From assembly GCF_001183865.1 (NCBI RefSeq), contig NZ_CP012020.1, positions 1,426,001-1,490,000 of the forward strand: a stretch of DNA of 64,000 bases, read 5' to 3'. Source of the stretch: Methylophilus sp. TWE2 (GTDB lineage: Bacteria; Pseudomonadota; Gammaproteobacteria; Burkholderiales; Methylophilaceae). The position numbers were made by a program, and so were the translations under genes. This document shows positions 13,931 to 22,803 of this stretch, in pieces (position 1 is the stretch's first letter; each line of letters opens with the position of its first letter). The notes beneath the pieces are model-generated. The model searched no databases and had not been told where the DNA came from. It saw only the letters and a list, made by a program, of their open reading frames with translations.

Positions 13931-15034
13931 ATGCCGTTTGAAAATATGAAAGAAAGCACCTCCTTACATCTGGTCGTTCCTGGCAGTCTCGGCGGGCAGC
14001 GTCTTGATCTGGCTTTGCAGCAAATGTTGCCGGATCATTCTCGTAGCCGTTTGCAGGCCTGGATCAAAGAGGAACTGGTGTTGCTGGATGGCAAGCCAAC
14101 CACCGCCAAAACCAAGGTCTGGGGCGGTGAGAAACTGGATATCACGCCGCCAAAAAATGCGCAGGAAAACGCATTTGAACCCGAAGATATCCCTTTAGAC
14201 GTTGTCTATGAAGATGATGCCCTGATTATTATCAACAAGCCAGCCGGCTTGGTGGTGCATCCCGCCGCAGGTAACTGGAGCGGTACTTTACTGAATGCTT
14301 TGCTGTTTCACTGGCCGACCTTGAAAGATATCCCGCGCGCAGGCATTGTGCACCGGCTGGACAAAGACACCAGCGGCTTGCTGGTCGTGGCCAAGACGCT
14401 GGAAGCGCAGACCAGTCTGGTGCGGCAGTTACAAGCGCGCACGGTCAAGCGAGAGTACCGGGCGATTGTCTGGGGTCAATTGTGGCGCAATGGCAAGGTG
14501 GACCAACCCATAGGCCGCCATCCGCATCAGCGCGTCAAAATGGCGGTGGTACGCCGCGGCAAGCCAGCCGTAACGCATTATGAAATTCTGGAGCGCTTTG
14601 GCACGAACACTTATTTGCGCTGTAACCTGGAAACCGGTCGTACGCACCAGATTCGTGTGCATCTGCAACATTTGAAAGCGCCCATGGTGGGCGACCCGCT
14701 CTATGGCATCGGCAATATTATTCCGCACAAAATGATGACGCCAGAACTGCGTGAAGTCATCGGTAACTTTAAACGCCAGGCATTGCATGCGATCAAGCTG
14801 GGGTTGATACATCCGGTCACCAATGAGCCCATGGAGTGGCAAATTGAACTGGCGGATGATATGCGTGAATTGCTGGAAGCCATGCGCGTGACCGAGCCTC
14901 CGGAAGAAGTGCCTCTGGTTGACTTTAATGTCGACGAAAATGGCCTGTTTATGGGTGACGACGATGAGGATTGGGGCGACGATGATGTTGATGATGCCGA
15001 GTTGGATGATGAAGACTGGGAAGATGAGGCGTAA
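13931..15034 (+). CDS. rluD: 23S rRNA pseudouridine synthase RluD with long acidic tail
   Basis: 367 codons. An S4 RNA-binding domain (about residues 20-80, LDLALQQMLPDHSRSRLQAW) is followed by the RluA-family catalytic domain with the signature HRLDKDTSGLLVVAK, where Asp143 is the expected catalytic residue, and with GRTHQIRVHL near residue 237. RluD makes pseudouridines 1911, 1915 and 1917 in helix 69. The C-terminus carries an unusual run of Asp/Glu (about residues 340-367, DDDEDWGDDDVDDAELDD), making the protein some 40 residues longer than E. coli RluD. A second in-frame ATG at 13946 is possible. It is followed two bases later by pgeF. Confidence 0.95.
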   Translation: MPFENMKESTSLHLVVPGSLGGQRLDLALQQMLPDHSRSRLQAWIKEELVLLDGKPTTAKTKVWGGEKLDITPPKNAQENAFEPEDIPLDVVYEDDALIIINKPAGLVVHPAAGNWSGTLLNALLFHWPTLKDIPRAGIVHRLDKDTSGLLVVAKTLEAQTSLVRQLQARTVKREYRAIVWGQLWRNGKVDQPIGRHPHQRVKMAVVRRGKPAVTHYEILERFGTNTYLRCNLETGRTHQIRVHLQHLKAPMVGDPLYGIGNIIPHKMMTPELREVIGNFKRQALHAIKLGLIHPVTNEPMEWQIELADDMRELLEAMRVTEPPEEVPLVDFNVDENGLFMGDDDEDWGDDDVDDAELDDEDWEDEA

Positions 15035-15036
15035 TC

Positions 15037-15765
15037 ATGGCTGAGTTGCCATTGATCACACCCGACTGGCCCGCGCCAGCCAATGTTAAAGCCTTGCAGA
15101 CGACACGACATGGCGGTGTGAGCATGGGCGTCTATGCCAGTCTCAATCTCGGTGACCATGTTAAAGATAATCCGCAACATGTGGCAGCCAACCGGCAATT
15201 GCTCAGCGCATACCTGCCTAGTGAGCCAGTATGGCTGAATCAGGTGCACGGCACACGCGTGATTGATGCCGCCTTATCGTCTTGCCTGGAGAGCGCTGAT
15301 GCCAGTTTTACCAGCCGTAAGCAGATAGTGTGCGTGACAATGACCGCAGATTGCCTCCCAATATTGCTATGCGACCAGGCTGGCACTGCTGTTGCTGCGG
15401 TTCATGCTGGTTGGCGCAGCCTGTGTGATGGCGTGATTGAAACTACAGTCACAGCCATGCCCGTACAGGCAGGTCAACTCATGGTCTGGCTGGGGCCTGC
15501 CATTGGCCCGGATGCGTTTGAAGTAGGCGCAGAGGTCAGGGCGCAGTTTATTGCCAAAGACGCGCAGGCGGCTTTAGCCTTTAAACCGCGCGGCGACAAG
15601 TGGGTAGGGGATTTGTATGCGATTGCCCGGCAGCGCTTGAACGCTTTGGGTGTGACGCAGTTATATGGCGGCGGACGCTGCACTTACAGCGAGCCGGAAA
15701 CTTTTTTCAGCTTCCGACGGGATGGCGATACCGGCCGTATGGGCAGCTTTATCTGGCTGGAATAA
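15037..15765 (+). CDS. pgeF: Peptidoglycan editing factor PgeF (YfiH, laccase domain)
   Basis: 242 codons from ATG two bases after rluD. The family signatures are TTRHGGVSMGVYASLNLG at the start, the metal-site motifs MTADCLPILLCD and AAVHAGWRSLCDGVIE, and GPAIGPDAFEVG with CTYSEPETFFSFRRDG at the end. His and Cys residues in these motifs bind zinc or copper. PgeF removes misincorporated serine from UDP-MurNAc precursors; homologues were earlier called polyphenol oxidases. The rluD-pgeF order is conserved in many Proteobacteria, and the two are probably co-transcribed. Confidence 0.92.
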   Translation: MAELPLITPDWPAPANVKALQTTRHGGVSMGVYASLNLGDHVKDNPQHVAANRQLLSAYLPSEPVWLNQVHGTRVIDAALSSCLESADASFTSRKQIVCVTMTADCLPILLCDQAGTAVAAVHAGWRSLCDGVIETTVTAMPVQAGQLMVWLGPAIGPDAFEVGAEVRAQFIAKDAQAALAFKPRGDKWVGDLYAIARQRLNALGVTQLYGGGRCTYSEPETFFSFRRDGDTGRMGSFIWLE

Positions 15766-15773
15766 ATATTTTT

Positions 15774-15858
15774 GCCACAGAGAACACAGAGGTCACAGAA
15801 AAAAGCATTGTGAATGGTGTTTTTTGTTTTCCTCTGTGTGCTCTTTGACCTCTGTGGC
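15774..15858. repeat. Imperfect long inverted repeat (CCACAGAGG type)
   Basis: Left arm GCCACAGAGAACACAGAGG and right arm CCTCTGTGTGCTC..ACCTCTGTGGC are imperfect reverse complements around an AT-rich centre. The outer ends pair best. It fills the gap between pgeF and the HAD gene and could fold as a long hairpin, acting as a terminator or as a dispersed repeat. Confidence 0.6.
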
Positions 15859-15900
15859 TAAACAATTAAAAAGTCGTTCCAAAGACTCAATAACCTTTTT

Positions 15901-16548
15901 ATGAAACAGCATTTAATTTTTGATTTAGACGGTACATTGATTGACTCCGCGCCCAGCATTTTGCATTGCTTTGGTCTGGCATTTAGCAGCACCAATACGC
16001 CATTGGCTGCACCGTTAACGCAAGATGTGATTGGGCCGCCGTTGATGGAAACCTTAAAGCGGCTTTCTGGAAGTGAAGATACCACGTTGCTGAACACCTT
16101 GGCAGCGGCCTTCAAGCAGCATTACGACACCACCGGTTTTCAGCAGTCCGCGGTGTTTGAAGGCGTCGCAAGCATGTTGCAACAATTGCAGGCGCAAGGC
16201 TACCATCTTTATATCGCGACCAACAAACGCTATTTCCCCACCGAGAAAATCATGGCACATCTGGGATGGGACGGATTGTTTATGGGTGTCTATGCGCTGG
16301 ATTACTTTCAGCCAGCGCTGAAGTCCAAGGCCGAGATGATAGGACGGGTGGTGACTGAGCATGGTCTGTCCGTTACCGACTGCTTATATATCGGTGACCG
16401 TCTGGAAGACGGCCAGTCAGCCGATGCCAACCAGATGGACTTTGCCCTCGTCAGTTGGGGGTATGCCGGAGATGTCGCACAGTGCAAACCGTATTGGTAT
16501 CGCTGCGCACAAGTAGAAGCCTTGCCTGGCCTGGTTGCAACGCTTTAG
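15901..16548 (+). CDS. HAD-superfamily phosphatase (phosphoglycolate phosphatase-like)
   Basis: 215 codons. Motif I FDLDGTLIDSAPS (nucleophile Asp8, acid/base Asp10), a helical cap (about 17-80), motif II YIATNKR, a lysine at KSKAEM and motif IV YIGDRLEDGQSA identify a Gph/PhnX-like HAD hydrolase. Motif IV reads GDRLED, the usual metal-binding acid pair. The substrate is unknown; a second Gph-type enzyme is encoded near 34.5 kb, so the two probably differ in substrate. Ten bases separate it from the following membrane protein gene. Confidence 0.85.
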   Translation: MKQHLIFDLDGTLIDSAPSILHCFGLAFSSTNTPLAAPLTQDVIGPPLMETLKRLSGSEDTTLLNTLAAAFKQHYDTTGFQQSAVFEGVASMLQQLQAQGYHLYIATNKRYFPTEKIMAHLGWDGLFMGVYALDYFQPALKSKAEMIGRVVTEHGLSVTDCLYIGDRLEDGQSADANQMDFALVSWGYAGDVAQCKPYWYRCAQVEALPGLVATL

Positions 16549-16557
16549 GATGAACTG

Positions 16558-16980
16558 ATGCTCAAAAAACTACGCGTTCGTCGACATCCGGCAACCTCTG
16601 CTCCTGGGTTCACTGCCACGAATGTGCAAGCGTGGCCATTCATGGTCTTGCTGGCCATCGTCCTGGTAGCATTAGTGGCCGTGGGCATTTACCTCGATTG
16701 GGATACGCGTGTGCTTGCCGGGGTGGCGGTGCTGATTGGTCTGGTCTCAGGGCTGTTTGTGTGGCTCGTTGGCGTGATCGGCCTGGTGCCATTGATTGGC
16801 CCCATCATTGTTAAAGTGCTTAGCTTTAGTTTTATATGGCTGCTCAATGCCATGGGCTACCTGGTGTCCTATGTTGCCATTCGGCGTGGCTATTCGCGTG
16901 ATGTGCTCACGTATCGCGGACTGACAATGGCTTTGCTGGTCGGTATTGTGATTGGCTATATTGTGGCGCAATTTATTTAA
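16558..16980 (+). CDS. Hypothetical membrane protein with four helices
   Basis: 140 codons from ATG with GGATGAACTG upstream. A basic N-terminus (LKKLRVRRHPAT) is followed by four hydrophobic segments (about 26-46, 52-75, 80-103 and 118-138). The central loop IGLVPLIGPIIVKVLSFSFIWLLN may be a re-entrant or membrane-lying segment. No characteristic motif is seen. It is probably translated with the HAD phosphatase upstream. Function unknown. Confidence 0.7.
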   Translation: MLKKLRVRRHPATSAPGFTATNVQAWPFMVLLAIVLVALVAVGIYLDWDTRVLAGVAVLIGLVSGLFVWLVGVIGLVPLIGPIIVKVLSFSFIWLLNAMGYLVSYVAIRRGYSRDVLTYRGLTMALLVGIVIGYIVAQFI

Positions 16981-17054
16981 CCTGATGCCTGGGTAAAGGC
17001 CGGGTTTTCAAAGGATAACTGTTTGTTTATGCTTTGTTTTTTTGATAACTCACG

Positions 17055-17060
17055 TATAAT
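17055..17060 (+). promoter_or_regulatory. -10 element of the ZIP transporter gene
   Basis: TATAAT preceded by TTTGTT at a 16-base spacing (17033-17038) and followed by GCGCGCC, a GC-rich discriminator of the kind seen in growth-rate-controlled promoters. The leader to the ATG would be about 20 bases. Confidence 0.5.
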
Positions 17061-17086
17061 GCGCGCCTTCCTGCCATAAACACAGC

Positions 17087-18007
17087 ATGACTGCCTTGAC
17101 CACTTTTTTTTCTGACATGACTCCCTTCAGCGCGATGGTGCTGGCCTGTTTGCTCGGCGGAGTCTTAAGCGTGTGTGTGGCGGCCTTGTTTGCGCTCAAT
17201 GCGCGTAAGCAATGGGTGCCATTGCTGGTGAGTTATGCGATTGGTGCCTTGCTGGCGGCCGTGTTTCTCGAGATTTTACCGCACGCCATTGAAACCAGCC
17301 CTAATGTAGAAGCCATGACAGCGACCATGCTGTTCGGGGTGTTACTGTTTTTTACACTGGAAAAACTGGTGTTATGGCGTCACTGTCATGGTGAGCACTG
17401 CGAAATGCATGCGATGCATGATGAGGCGCATTGCCCGGAACTGCACCCGGAACAGCAGGTGACCAAAAAACCGCAGGGGGTCATCAAGTTCAAGCTACCG
17501 CAAGCAGTACCGACACAAATGCTGGCACACCATCATCATGCACATGCGCACGACGATGGACGTAGTGGTCTGATGATCATGATTGGCGATACTTTTCACA
17601 ATTTTGTCGACGGTATCCTGATTTGCGCTGCGTTTATGGTCGATATGCAAGTAGGACTCGTGACTGCACTGGCCATCATTGCGCATGAGATTCCGCAAGA
17701 GGTCGGGGATTTCCTGATTTTGCTTCACTCTGGCTACAGCAAGCAAAAAGCATTTTTATTCAATATCGCCTCCAGTCTGGCCACACTGGCAGGTGGCCTG
17801 CTTGCTTACCTGGGGTTGAATCTAGTGGAGCAATGGGTGCCTTATATTCTGAGCCTGGCCGCGGCGAGTATGTTGTACGTTGCGGTGGCTGATTTGATTC
17901 CTGGGTTACATAAACGCACGGCATTACGCGATACCCTGAGTCAGTTATTGTTAATTGTATTGGGCGTCGCCTCTGTCGCCCTGACCAAGTGGTTGGTAGA
18001 AGGTTAA
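17087..18007 (+). CDS. ZIP-family metal transporter
   Basis: 306 codons with about eight transmembrane helices. The histidine-rich cytoplasmic loop (CHGEHCEMHAMHDEAHC and HHHHAHAHDDG, about residues 105-162) and the metal-site helices HNFVDGILICAAF and HEIPQEVGDFLIL are hallmarks of ZIP permeases, which bring zinc or another divalent metal into the cytoplasm. The His/Cys-rich loop is long and probably senses or buffers metal. It lies 12 bases before rimO and may share its transcript. Confidence 0.92.
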   Translation: MTALTTFFSDMTPFSAMVLACLLGGVLSVCVAALFALNARKQWVPLLVSYAIGALLAAVFLEILPHAIETSPNVEAMTATMLFGVLLFFTLEKLVLWRHCHGEHCEMHAMHDEAHCPELHPEQQVTKKPQGVIKFKLPQAVPTQMLAHHHHAHAHDDGRSGLMIMIGDTFHNFVDGILICAAFMVDMQVGLVTALAIIAHEIPQEVGDFLILLHSGYSKQKAFLFNIASSLATLAGGLLAYLGLNLVEQWVPYILSLAAASMLYVAVADLIPGLHKRTALRDTLSQLLLIVLGVASVALTKWLVEG

Positions 18008-18019
18008 GAGAGAAATATC

Positions 18020-19354
18020 ATGCAAAGTTCGCCTAAAGTCGGTTTTGTCTCGCTGGGTTGCCCCAAGGCAGGCTCAGATTCCGAGCGCATTTTGACCCAG
18101 TTGCGTGCTGAGGGCTATGAAATCAGCAATAGTTATGAGCAGTCTGACCTGGTGGTGGTGAATACCTGCGGCTTTATTGATTCTGCCGTGCAGGAGTCAC
18201 TGGATGCCATTGGCGAGGCACTCAACAAAAATGGCAGAGTGATTGTGACCGGTTGCCTGGGTGCTAAAAAAGACGTCGTGACCGGCGCTCACCCTAGTGT
18301 GTTGGCAGTGACCGGCCCGCATGCGCTGGAAGAGGTGATGGGGCACGTGCATACCCATTTGCCCAAGCCACATGATCCTTATACTGATCTTGTACCACCC
18401 CAAGGTATACGCCTGACGCCCAAGCATTATGCCTATCTCAAGATCTCTGAAGGCTGCAATCACCGTTGCAGTTTCTGTATTATCCCCAGCATGCGTGGTG
18501 ACCTGGTCAGCCGACCTATTGGCGATGTCATGAATGAAGCAGAAAGTCTGGTCAATGCAGGCGTATCCGAGATTCTGGTGATTTCACAAGACACCTCTGC
18601 TTATGGCGTGGACATGAAGTTCCGTAAAGGCTTCTGGAACGGCCGCCCAATCAGAACGCATATGACCGAACTCAGTAAATCACTCGGCGAGCTGGGGGTG
18701 TGGGTGCGTTTGCATTATGTCTATCCATACCCGCATGTGGATGATGTGATTCCGCTGATGGCAGAAGGCGCGATTTTGCCTTATCTGGACGTGCCTTTGC
18801 AGCATGCCAGTCCGCGTATCCTCAAGTCAATGAAGCGCCCGGCCAGCAGTGAAAACAACCTGGCGCGCATCAAAGCCTGGCGTGATATTTGTCCTGAAAT
18901 CGCTATCCGCAGTACTTTTATCGTTGGCTTCCCAGGTGAAACCGAAGATGATTTCAAGATGCTGCTCGACTTTATGGAAGAAGCGCAATTGGACCGCGTC
19001 GGCTGCTTTGCCTATTCGGCCGTCGATGGCGCGGTAGCGAACAATTTGCCAGACCAGGTGGCTGAGGAAGTGAAGCAGGAGCGCCTGAGTCGCTTTATGG
19101 AGGTGCAAGAGCGTATCAGCGCAGCGAAAGTCGCCGCAAAAATCGGCAGCCTGCAAACGGTGCTGGTCGATGAACTGACCGAGGACGATGACGGCAATGT
19201 GATTGCGATTGCCCGTACTAAAGGCGATGCGCCTGAAATTGACGGGATTGTTTACCTGCAGGATGCGGATGGCCTGAATCCGGGTGATTTTGTCGATGTG
19301 CAGATTGTGGATTCACAAGGCCACGACCTGATTGGTGCGCCGCCAGAGTTTTAA
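18020..19354 (+). CDS. rimO: RimO, ribosomal protein S12 methylthiotransferase
   Basis: 444 codons. Three parts are seen: the N-terminal methylthiotransferase domain with three cysteines ([33 protein letters not shown]) for one 4Fe-4S cluster; the radical-SAM core with [15 protein letters not shown] for the second cluster; and a C-terminal TRAM domain ([12 protein letters not shown] to [16 protein letters not shown]). The [10 protein letters not shown] start separates RimO from MiaB. It methylthiolates Asp88 of ribosomal protein S12. A strong terminator follows. Confidence 0.96.
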   Translation: MQSSPKVGFVSLGCPKAGSDSERILTQLRAEGYEISNSYEQSDLVVVNTCGFIDSAVQESLDAIGEALNKNGRVIVTGCLGAKKDVVTGAHPSVLAVTGPHALEEVMGHVHTHLPKPHDPYTDLVPPQGIRLTPKHYAYLKISEGCNHRCSFCIIPSMRGDLVSRPIGDVMNEAESLVNAGVSEILVISQDTSAYGVDMKFRKGFWNGRPIRTHMTELSKSLGELGVWVRLHYVYPYPHVDDVIPLMAEGAILPYLDVPLQHASPRILKSMKRPASSENNLARIKAWRDICPEIAIRSTFIVGFPGETEDDFKMLLDFMEEAQLDRVGCFAYSAVDGAVANNLPDQVAEEVKQERLSRFMEVQERISAAKVAAKIGSLQTVLVDELTEDDDGNVIAIARTKGDAPEIDGIVYLQDADGLNPGDFVDVQIVDSQGHDLIGAPPEF

Positions 19355-19378
19355 TGATTGAGTGTTTGCATCAGCTAT

Positions 19379-19410
19379 AAAAAATGCCGCAGTTGCGGCA
19401 TTTTTGTTTT
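19379..19410. terminator. Rho-independent terminator after rimO
   Basis: AAAATGCCGC AGTT GCGGCATTTTT, symmetric enough to act on both strands. It also sits at the 3' end of the minus-strand hypothetical gene that follows. Confidence 0.9.
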
Positions 19411-19748
19411 CAGGCAGCGACTTGTGGTCTTTCGCAGTCTGCGCGGTCGGCAAAGAAGTCGTGCGTGTAAGGGCAGCGTTTGAGTTTGCTGGAAGGGTTG
19501 TTTTTACGTTTGGCCGTTTGTGCCAGGTTAACATAAGGCGTCTGGCTGAGTCGCACGTAACCGGATTGCAGCAATTTGCTGGCCGTGGTTTCAAACTGGC
19601 TCAGCGGGTTATCCATGTTTTGCAGGGTAATGCCTTGCTTGTGCACGGCGACCACATGATAAATGGCACTGGTTTGTCCAGGCGCTGCAGGCTTGCCGTA
19701 AAGCTCGCCGACATGAATCTCGTGGCTGGAGGAGGGGAGTTGCGTCAT
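19410..19748 (-). CDS. Hypothetical protein, possibly zinc-binding
   Basis: 112 codons on the minus strand between rimO and gltX. The product is soluble and basic in its second half (TAKRKNNPSSKLKRCPY), with two cysteines near the end (RCPYTHDFFADRADCERP). The N-terminal part EIHVGELYGKPAAPGQTSAIYHVVAVHKQGITLQN looks like a small beta barrel. No family recognised and no clear ribosome site, but the frame fills the space neatly between two terminator/promoter regions and its 3' end lies at the terminator. Confidence 0.55.
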   Translation of the reverse strand: MTQLPSSSHEIHVGELYGKPAAPGQTSAIYHVVAVHKQGITLQNMDNPLSQFETTASKLLQSGYVRLSQTPYVNLAQTAKRKNNPSSKLKRCPYTHDFFADRADCERPQVAA

Positions 19749-19864
19749 GGCGGCATCATAACCCGTTTGTGCGTTGGCTTCAATCTCGCGCCAGGTATGT
19801 TGTAGTCAGGCGAGAGTGCAAGGCCCATGTTAAAATAGTCAGCTTGAGCGTTATGAGAGTCATC

Positions 19865-21271
19865 ATGTCACAAGCTGTTAAAACCCGTTTTGCCCCGAGT
19901 CCTACCGGTTATCTTCATATTGGCGGTGCACGCACTGCACTGTTTTCCTGGGCCTATGCCAAGCGCCACGGCGGCAAGTTTATCCTGCGTATCGAAGATA
20001 CCGATGTTGCCCGGTCTACGCCTGAAGCCGTGCAGGCGATTCTGGATGGCATGGCCTGGTTAGAACTGGATCATGATGAAGGCCCGTTTTACCAGATGCA
20101 GCGCATGGATACCTACAAGAAAATCATCCAGAAAATGCTGGATGAAGGTCATGCCTACTATTGCTATTGCAGTAAAGAAGAGCTGGATGCCTTGCGTGAA
20201 AGCCAGATGCAACAAGGGATCAAACCGCGATACGATGGCCGCTGGCGTCCTGAGTCAGGCAAAGTGCTGCCTGAGCCACCTAAAGATGTGCCGCCAGTCG
20301 TACGCTTCAAGAACCCGACGGATGGCGTGGTGGCGTGGGATGATATGGTGAAAGGCCGGATTGAGATTGCCAATGCCGAGCTCGATGATCTGATCATTGC
20401 CCGGGCTGACGGTACGCCGACGTATAACTTCTGTGTCGTCGTTGATGACTGGGAGATGGGCGTCACCCAGGTGATTCGTGGTGATGACCACGTGAATAAT
20501 ACGCCGCGTCAGATCAATATGCTCAAAGCCCTTCGCGCGCAAGTGCCGCAGTATGCGCATTTGTCAATGATTCTTGGCGACGATGGTCAGAAATTATCCA
20601 AGCGCCACGGTGCGGTGAGCGTGATGCAATACCACGAAGATGGTTATTTGCGTGAAGCGGTACTCAATTACCTGGCACGTCTGGGCTGGTCACACGGCGA
20701 TGACGAAGTGTTCAGCATGGCGCAATTCTGTGAGTGGTTTGATTTAGACCATATCACCCCGTCTGCCGCACAATTTAATACCGAGAAACTCAACTGGCTC
20801 AATGCGCACTACATCAAGACGTTGCCACTTGAGCGTATTGCTGACGAAGTAAAGCCCCGCTTAGCGGCTCTGGGGATCACGGAAACACAATCGCCAGACT
20901 TGCTGGCCGTGCTCAATTTATACCGTGAGCGGGCCAATAACCTGAATCAGCTGGCCAAAGAAATCGCTTTCTTTTACCAGATGCCTGCGATCAATGAAGC
21001 GGATGCGGCTAAGCATCTCCAGGAAGAAACTGCGGGTTATATCGAAAGTTTCCTGCAAAAGACTCAAGATTCTGACTGGGCTGCCGATAAATTACACGAT
21101 GCGCTGAATCAGGTGGTGACTGAGCAGCAGATTAAATTCCCCAAACTGGCTATGCCATTGCGGGTGGCTTTAATCGGCATTGCGCAGTCACCCAGCATTG
21201 ATCAGGTGATGTCCATTCTGGGTAAAGACGCCTGTTTGCAGCGCATTCGCGCATTATTTCCAAAAAAATAA
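19865..21271 (+). CDS. gltX: Glutamyl-tRNA synthetase
   Basis: 468 codons from ATG 19865. The frame is open upstream, but the family begins at this point (VKTRFAPSPTGYLHIGGARTAL). The class I signatures HIGG (for HIGH) and KLSKRHG (for KMSKS) are both present, with the anticodon-binding helical domain in the last third (ERANNLNQLAKEIAFFY). It charges tRNA-Glu. It stands alone, with hfq starting about 110 bases later. Confidence 0.96.
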   Translation: MSQAVKTRFAPSPTGYLHIGGARTALFSWAYAKRHGGKFILRIEDTDVARSTPEAVQAILDGMAWLELDHDEGPFYQMQRMDTYKKIIQKMLDEGHAYYCYCSKEELDALRESQMQQGIKPRYDGRWRPESGKVLPEPPKDVPPVVRFKNPTDGVVAWDDMVKGRIEIANAELDDLIIARADGTPTYNFCVVVDDWEMGVTQVIRGDDHVNNTPRQINMLKALRAQVPQYAHLSMILGDDGQKLSKRHGAVSVMQYHEDGYLREAVLNYLARLGWSHGDDEVFSMAQFCEWFDLDHITPSAAQFNTEKLNWLNAHYIKTLPLERIADEVKPRLAALGITETQSPDLLAVLNLYRERANNLNQLAKEIAFFYQMPAINEADAAKHLQEETAGYIESFLQKTQDSDWAADKLHDALNQVVTEQQIKFPKLAMPLRVALIGIAQSPSIDQVMSILGKDACLQRIRALFPKK

Positions 21272-21381
21272 TGTGCGGGGATTGAAATTGGAACAAATTA
21301 GTACAATCATAGTCATTATGAGGGATTGGTGTTCAAGATAATAAAACTCCAATACGATTAAAACAAAACAAGGAGCAATAG

Positions 21382-21624
21382 ATGAATAACAAAGGCCAGA
21401 TGCTACAAGACCCTTTTCTGAACGCCCTGAGAAAAGAGCATGTACAAGTGTCTATTTACCTCGTTAACGGTATTAAGCTGCAAGGGCAGGTCGATTCTTT
21501 TGACCAGTATGTCATTCTGTTAAAAAACACAGTGACGCAAATGGTATATAAACACGCTATTTCAACCATCGTTCCAGCGCGTCCAGTCAGTTTGGGACCA
21601 CACGAATCTACGCAAGAATCTTAA
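21382..21624 (+). CDS. hfq: RNA chaperone Hfq
   Basis: 80 codons with AAGGAGCAATAG upstream. The Sm1 motif ([29 protein letters not shown], read in two parts) and Sm2 motif ([14 protein letters not shown]) are canonical, including Gln8, Phe42-type and YKH residues of the RNA-binding proximal face. The C-terminal tail is short. Hfq hexamers pair small RNAs with mRNAs. It leads the hfq-hflX-hflK-hflC operon. Confidence 0.97.
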   Translation: MNNKGQMLQDPFLNALRKEHVQVSIYLVNGIKLQGQVDSFDQYVILLKNTVTQMVYKHAISTIVPARPVSLGPHESTQES

Positions 21625-21627
21625 TGC

Positions 21628-22755
21628 ATGTTTGATAGACCAAGCGGCGGAGATGCCGTCATTCTGGTCAGTGTTAACTTTGGTGATACTGATTACGAAG
21701 AAAGTTTGCAAGAGCTCCGCCACCTCGCCGGCACTGCCGGACTTAATATCTCTGCGACGCTCGAAGGCAAGCGTCACGCTCCTGATCCCAAGTACTTTAT
21801 TGGCTCTGGCAAGGCTGATGAGCTGAAGGCTTTAATGGCGGCCCACGAAAGCAAAGTGGCTGCCTTTAACCATGACTTGAGCCCATCGCAACAACGCAAC
21901 CTCGAAAAGCTGCTTGAGGCCCGCGTAGTCGACCGCACCGGCCTGATCCTGGATATTTTTGCCCAGCGCGCGCAATCGCATGAAGGGAAATTACAGGTAG
22001 AGCTGGCGCAGTTAGAGCATTTGTCTACGCGCCTGGTGCGAGGCTGGACACACTTGGAGCGTCAAAAAGGGGGTATCGGTGTGCGTGGCGGCCCTGGTGA
22101 AACGCAGCTGGAGCTGGACAGGCGGATGCTGCGAGTACGCGTCAAGCAGTTGCGCGAAAAGCTGACCAAGCTCAAGCAGCAACGTGGCATGCAACGCCGT
22201 GCGCGCAAACGTTCAAACCTGATGACGGTGTCGCTGGTTGGATATACCAACGCGGGTAAGTCGACCTTGTTTAACAGGGTGACGCATTCCGGCGTGTATG
22301 CCGCCGACCAGCTGTTTGCCACCCTGGATACGACTTCGCGCAAGATGCATTTGCCAGAGGGATATCCTGTGGTGTTATCTGACACGGTAGGGTTTATCAA
22401 GCATTTGCCTACTACGCTGATTGAAGCATTCGGTGCAACGCTGGAAGAAGCTGCGCAGGCTGACTTGCTGCTGCATGTGGTTGATGTCGCCAGCCCGAAC
22501 CGCGATGGACAAATTGAGCAGGTGAATATCGTGCTAAACGAGATTGGCGCTGCACAAGTGCCGCAAATCCTGGTGCTTAACCAGATTGACCGCATGGGTA
22601 TGGCGCCGGGAATCGACCGCGACGAGTATGGTAATATCCGTACTGTTCGCGTCTCAGCCAAAGATGGCATTGGTATGGACGACTTGCGCCAGGCGCTACT
22701 GGAGCATCAGCAATATTTGAAGAAACTGAGCACGGAAGAAAGTGCTTATGTCTAA
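21628..22755 (+). CDS. hflX: HflX, ribosome-associated GTPase
   Basis: 375 codons starting three bases after hfq. The N-terminal HflX domain (PKYFIGSGKADELKALM) and glycine-rich linker (GGIGVRGGPGETQLELDRR) are followed by a coiled coil and the GTPase domain with G1 GYTNAGKSTLFNR, G3 DTVGFIKHLP and G4 NQID. HflX splits stalled or heat-damaged ribosomes. It is probably translationally coupled to hfq. Confidence 0.96.
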   Translation: MFDRPSGGDAVILVSVNFGDTDYEESLQELRHLAGTAGLNISATLEGKRHAPDPKYFIGSGKADELKALMAAHESKVAAFNHDLSPSQQRNLEKLLEARVVDRTGLILDIFAQRAQSHEGKLQVELAQLEHLSTRLVRGWTHLERQKGGIGVRGGPGETQLELDRRMLRVRVKQLREKLTKLKQQRGMQRRARKRSNLMTVSLVGYTNAGKSTLFNRVTHSGVYAADQLFATLDTTSRKMHLPEGYPVVLSDTVGFIKHLPTTLIEAFGATLEEAAQADLLLHVVDVASPNRDGQIEQVNIVLNEIGAAQVPQILVLNQIDRMGMAPGIDRDEYGNIRTVRVSAKDGIGMDDLRQALLEHQQYLKKLSTEESAYV

Positions 22756-22803
22756 GGCGGGCTGGATCATTGCCTGACAAATCAAAAAATACGGAGTACA
22801 CGC

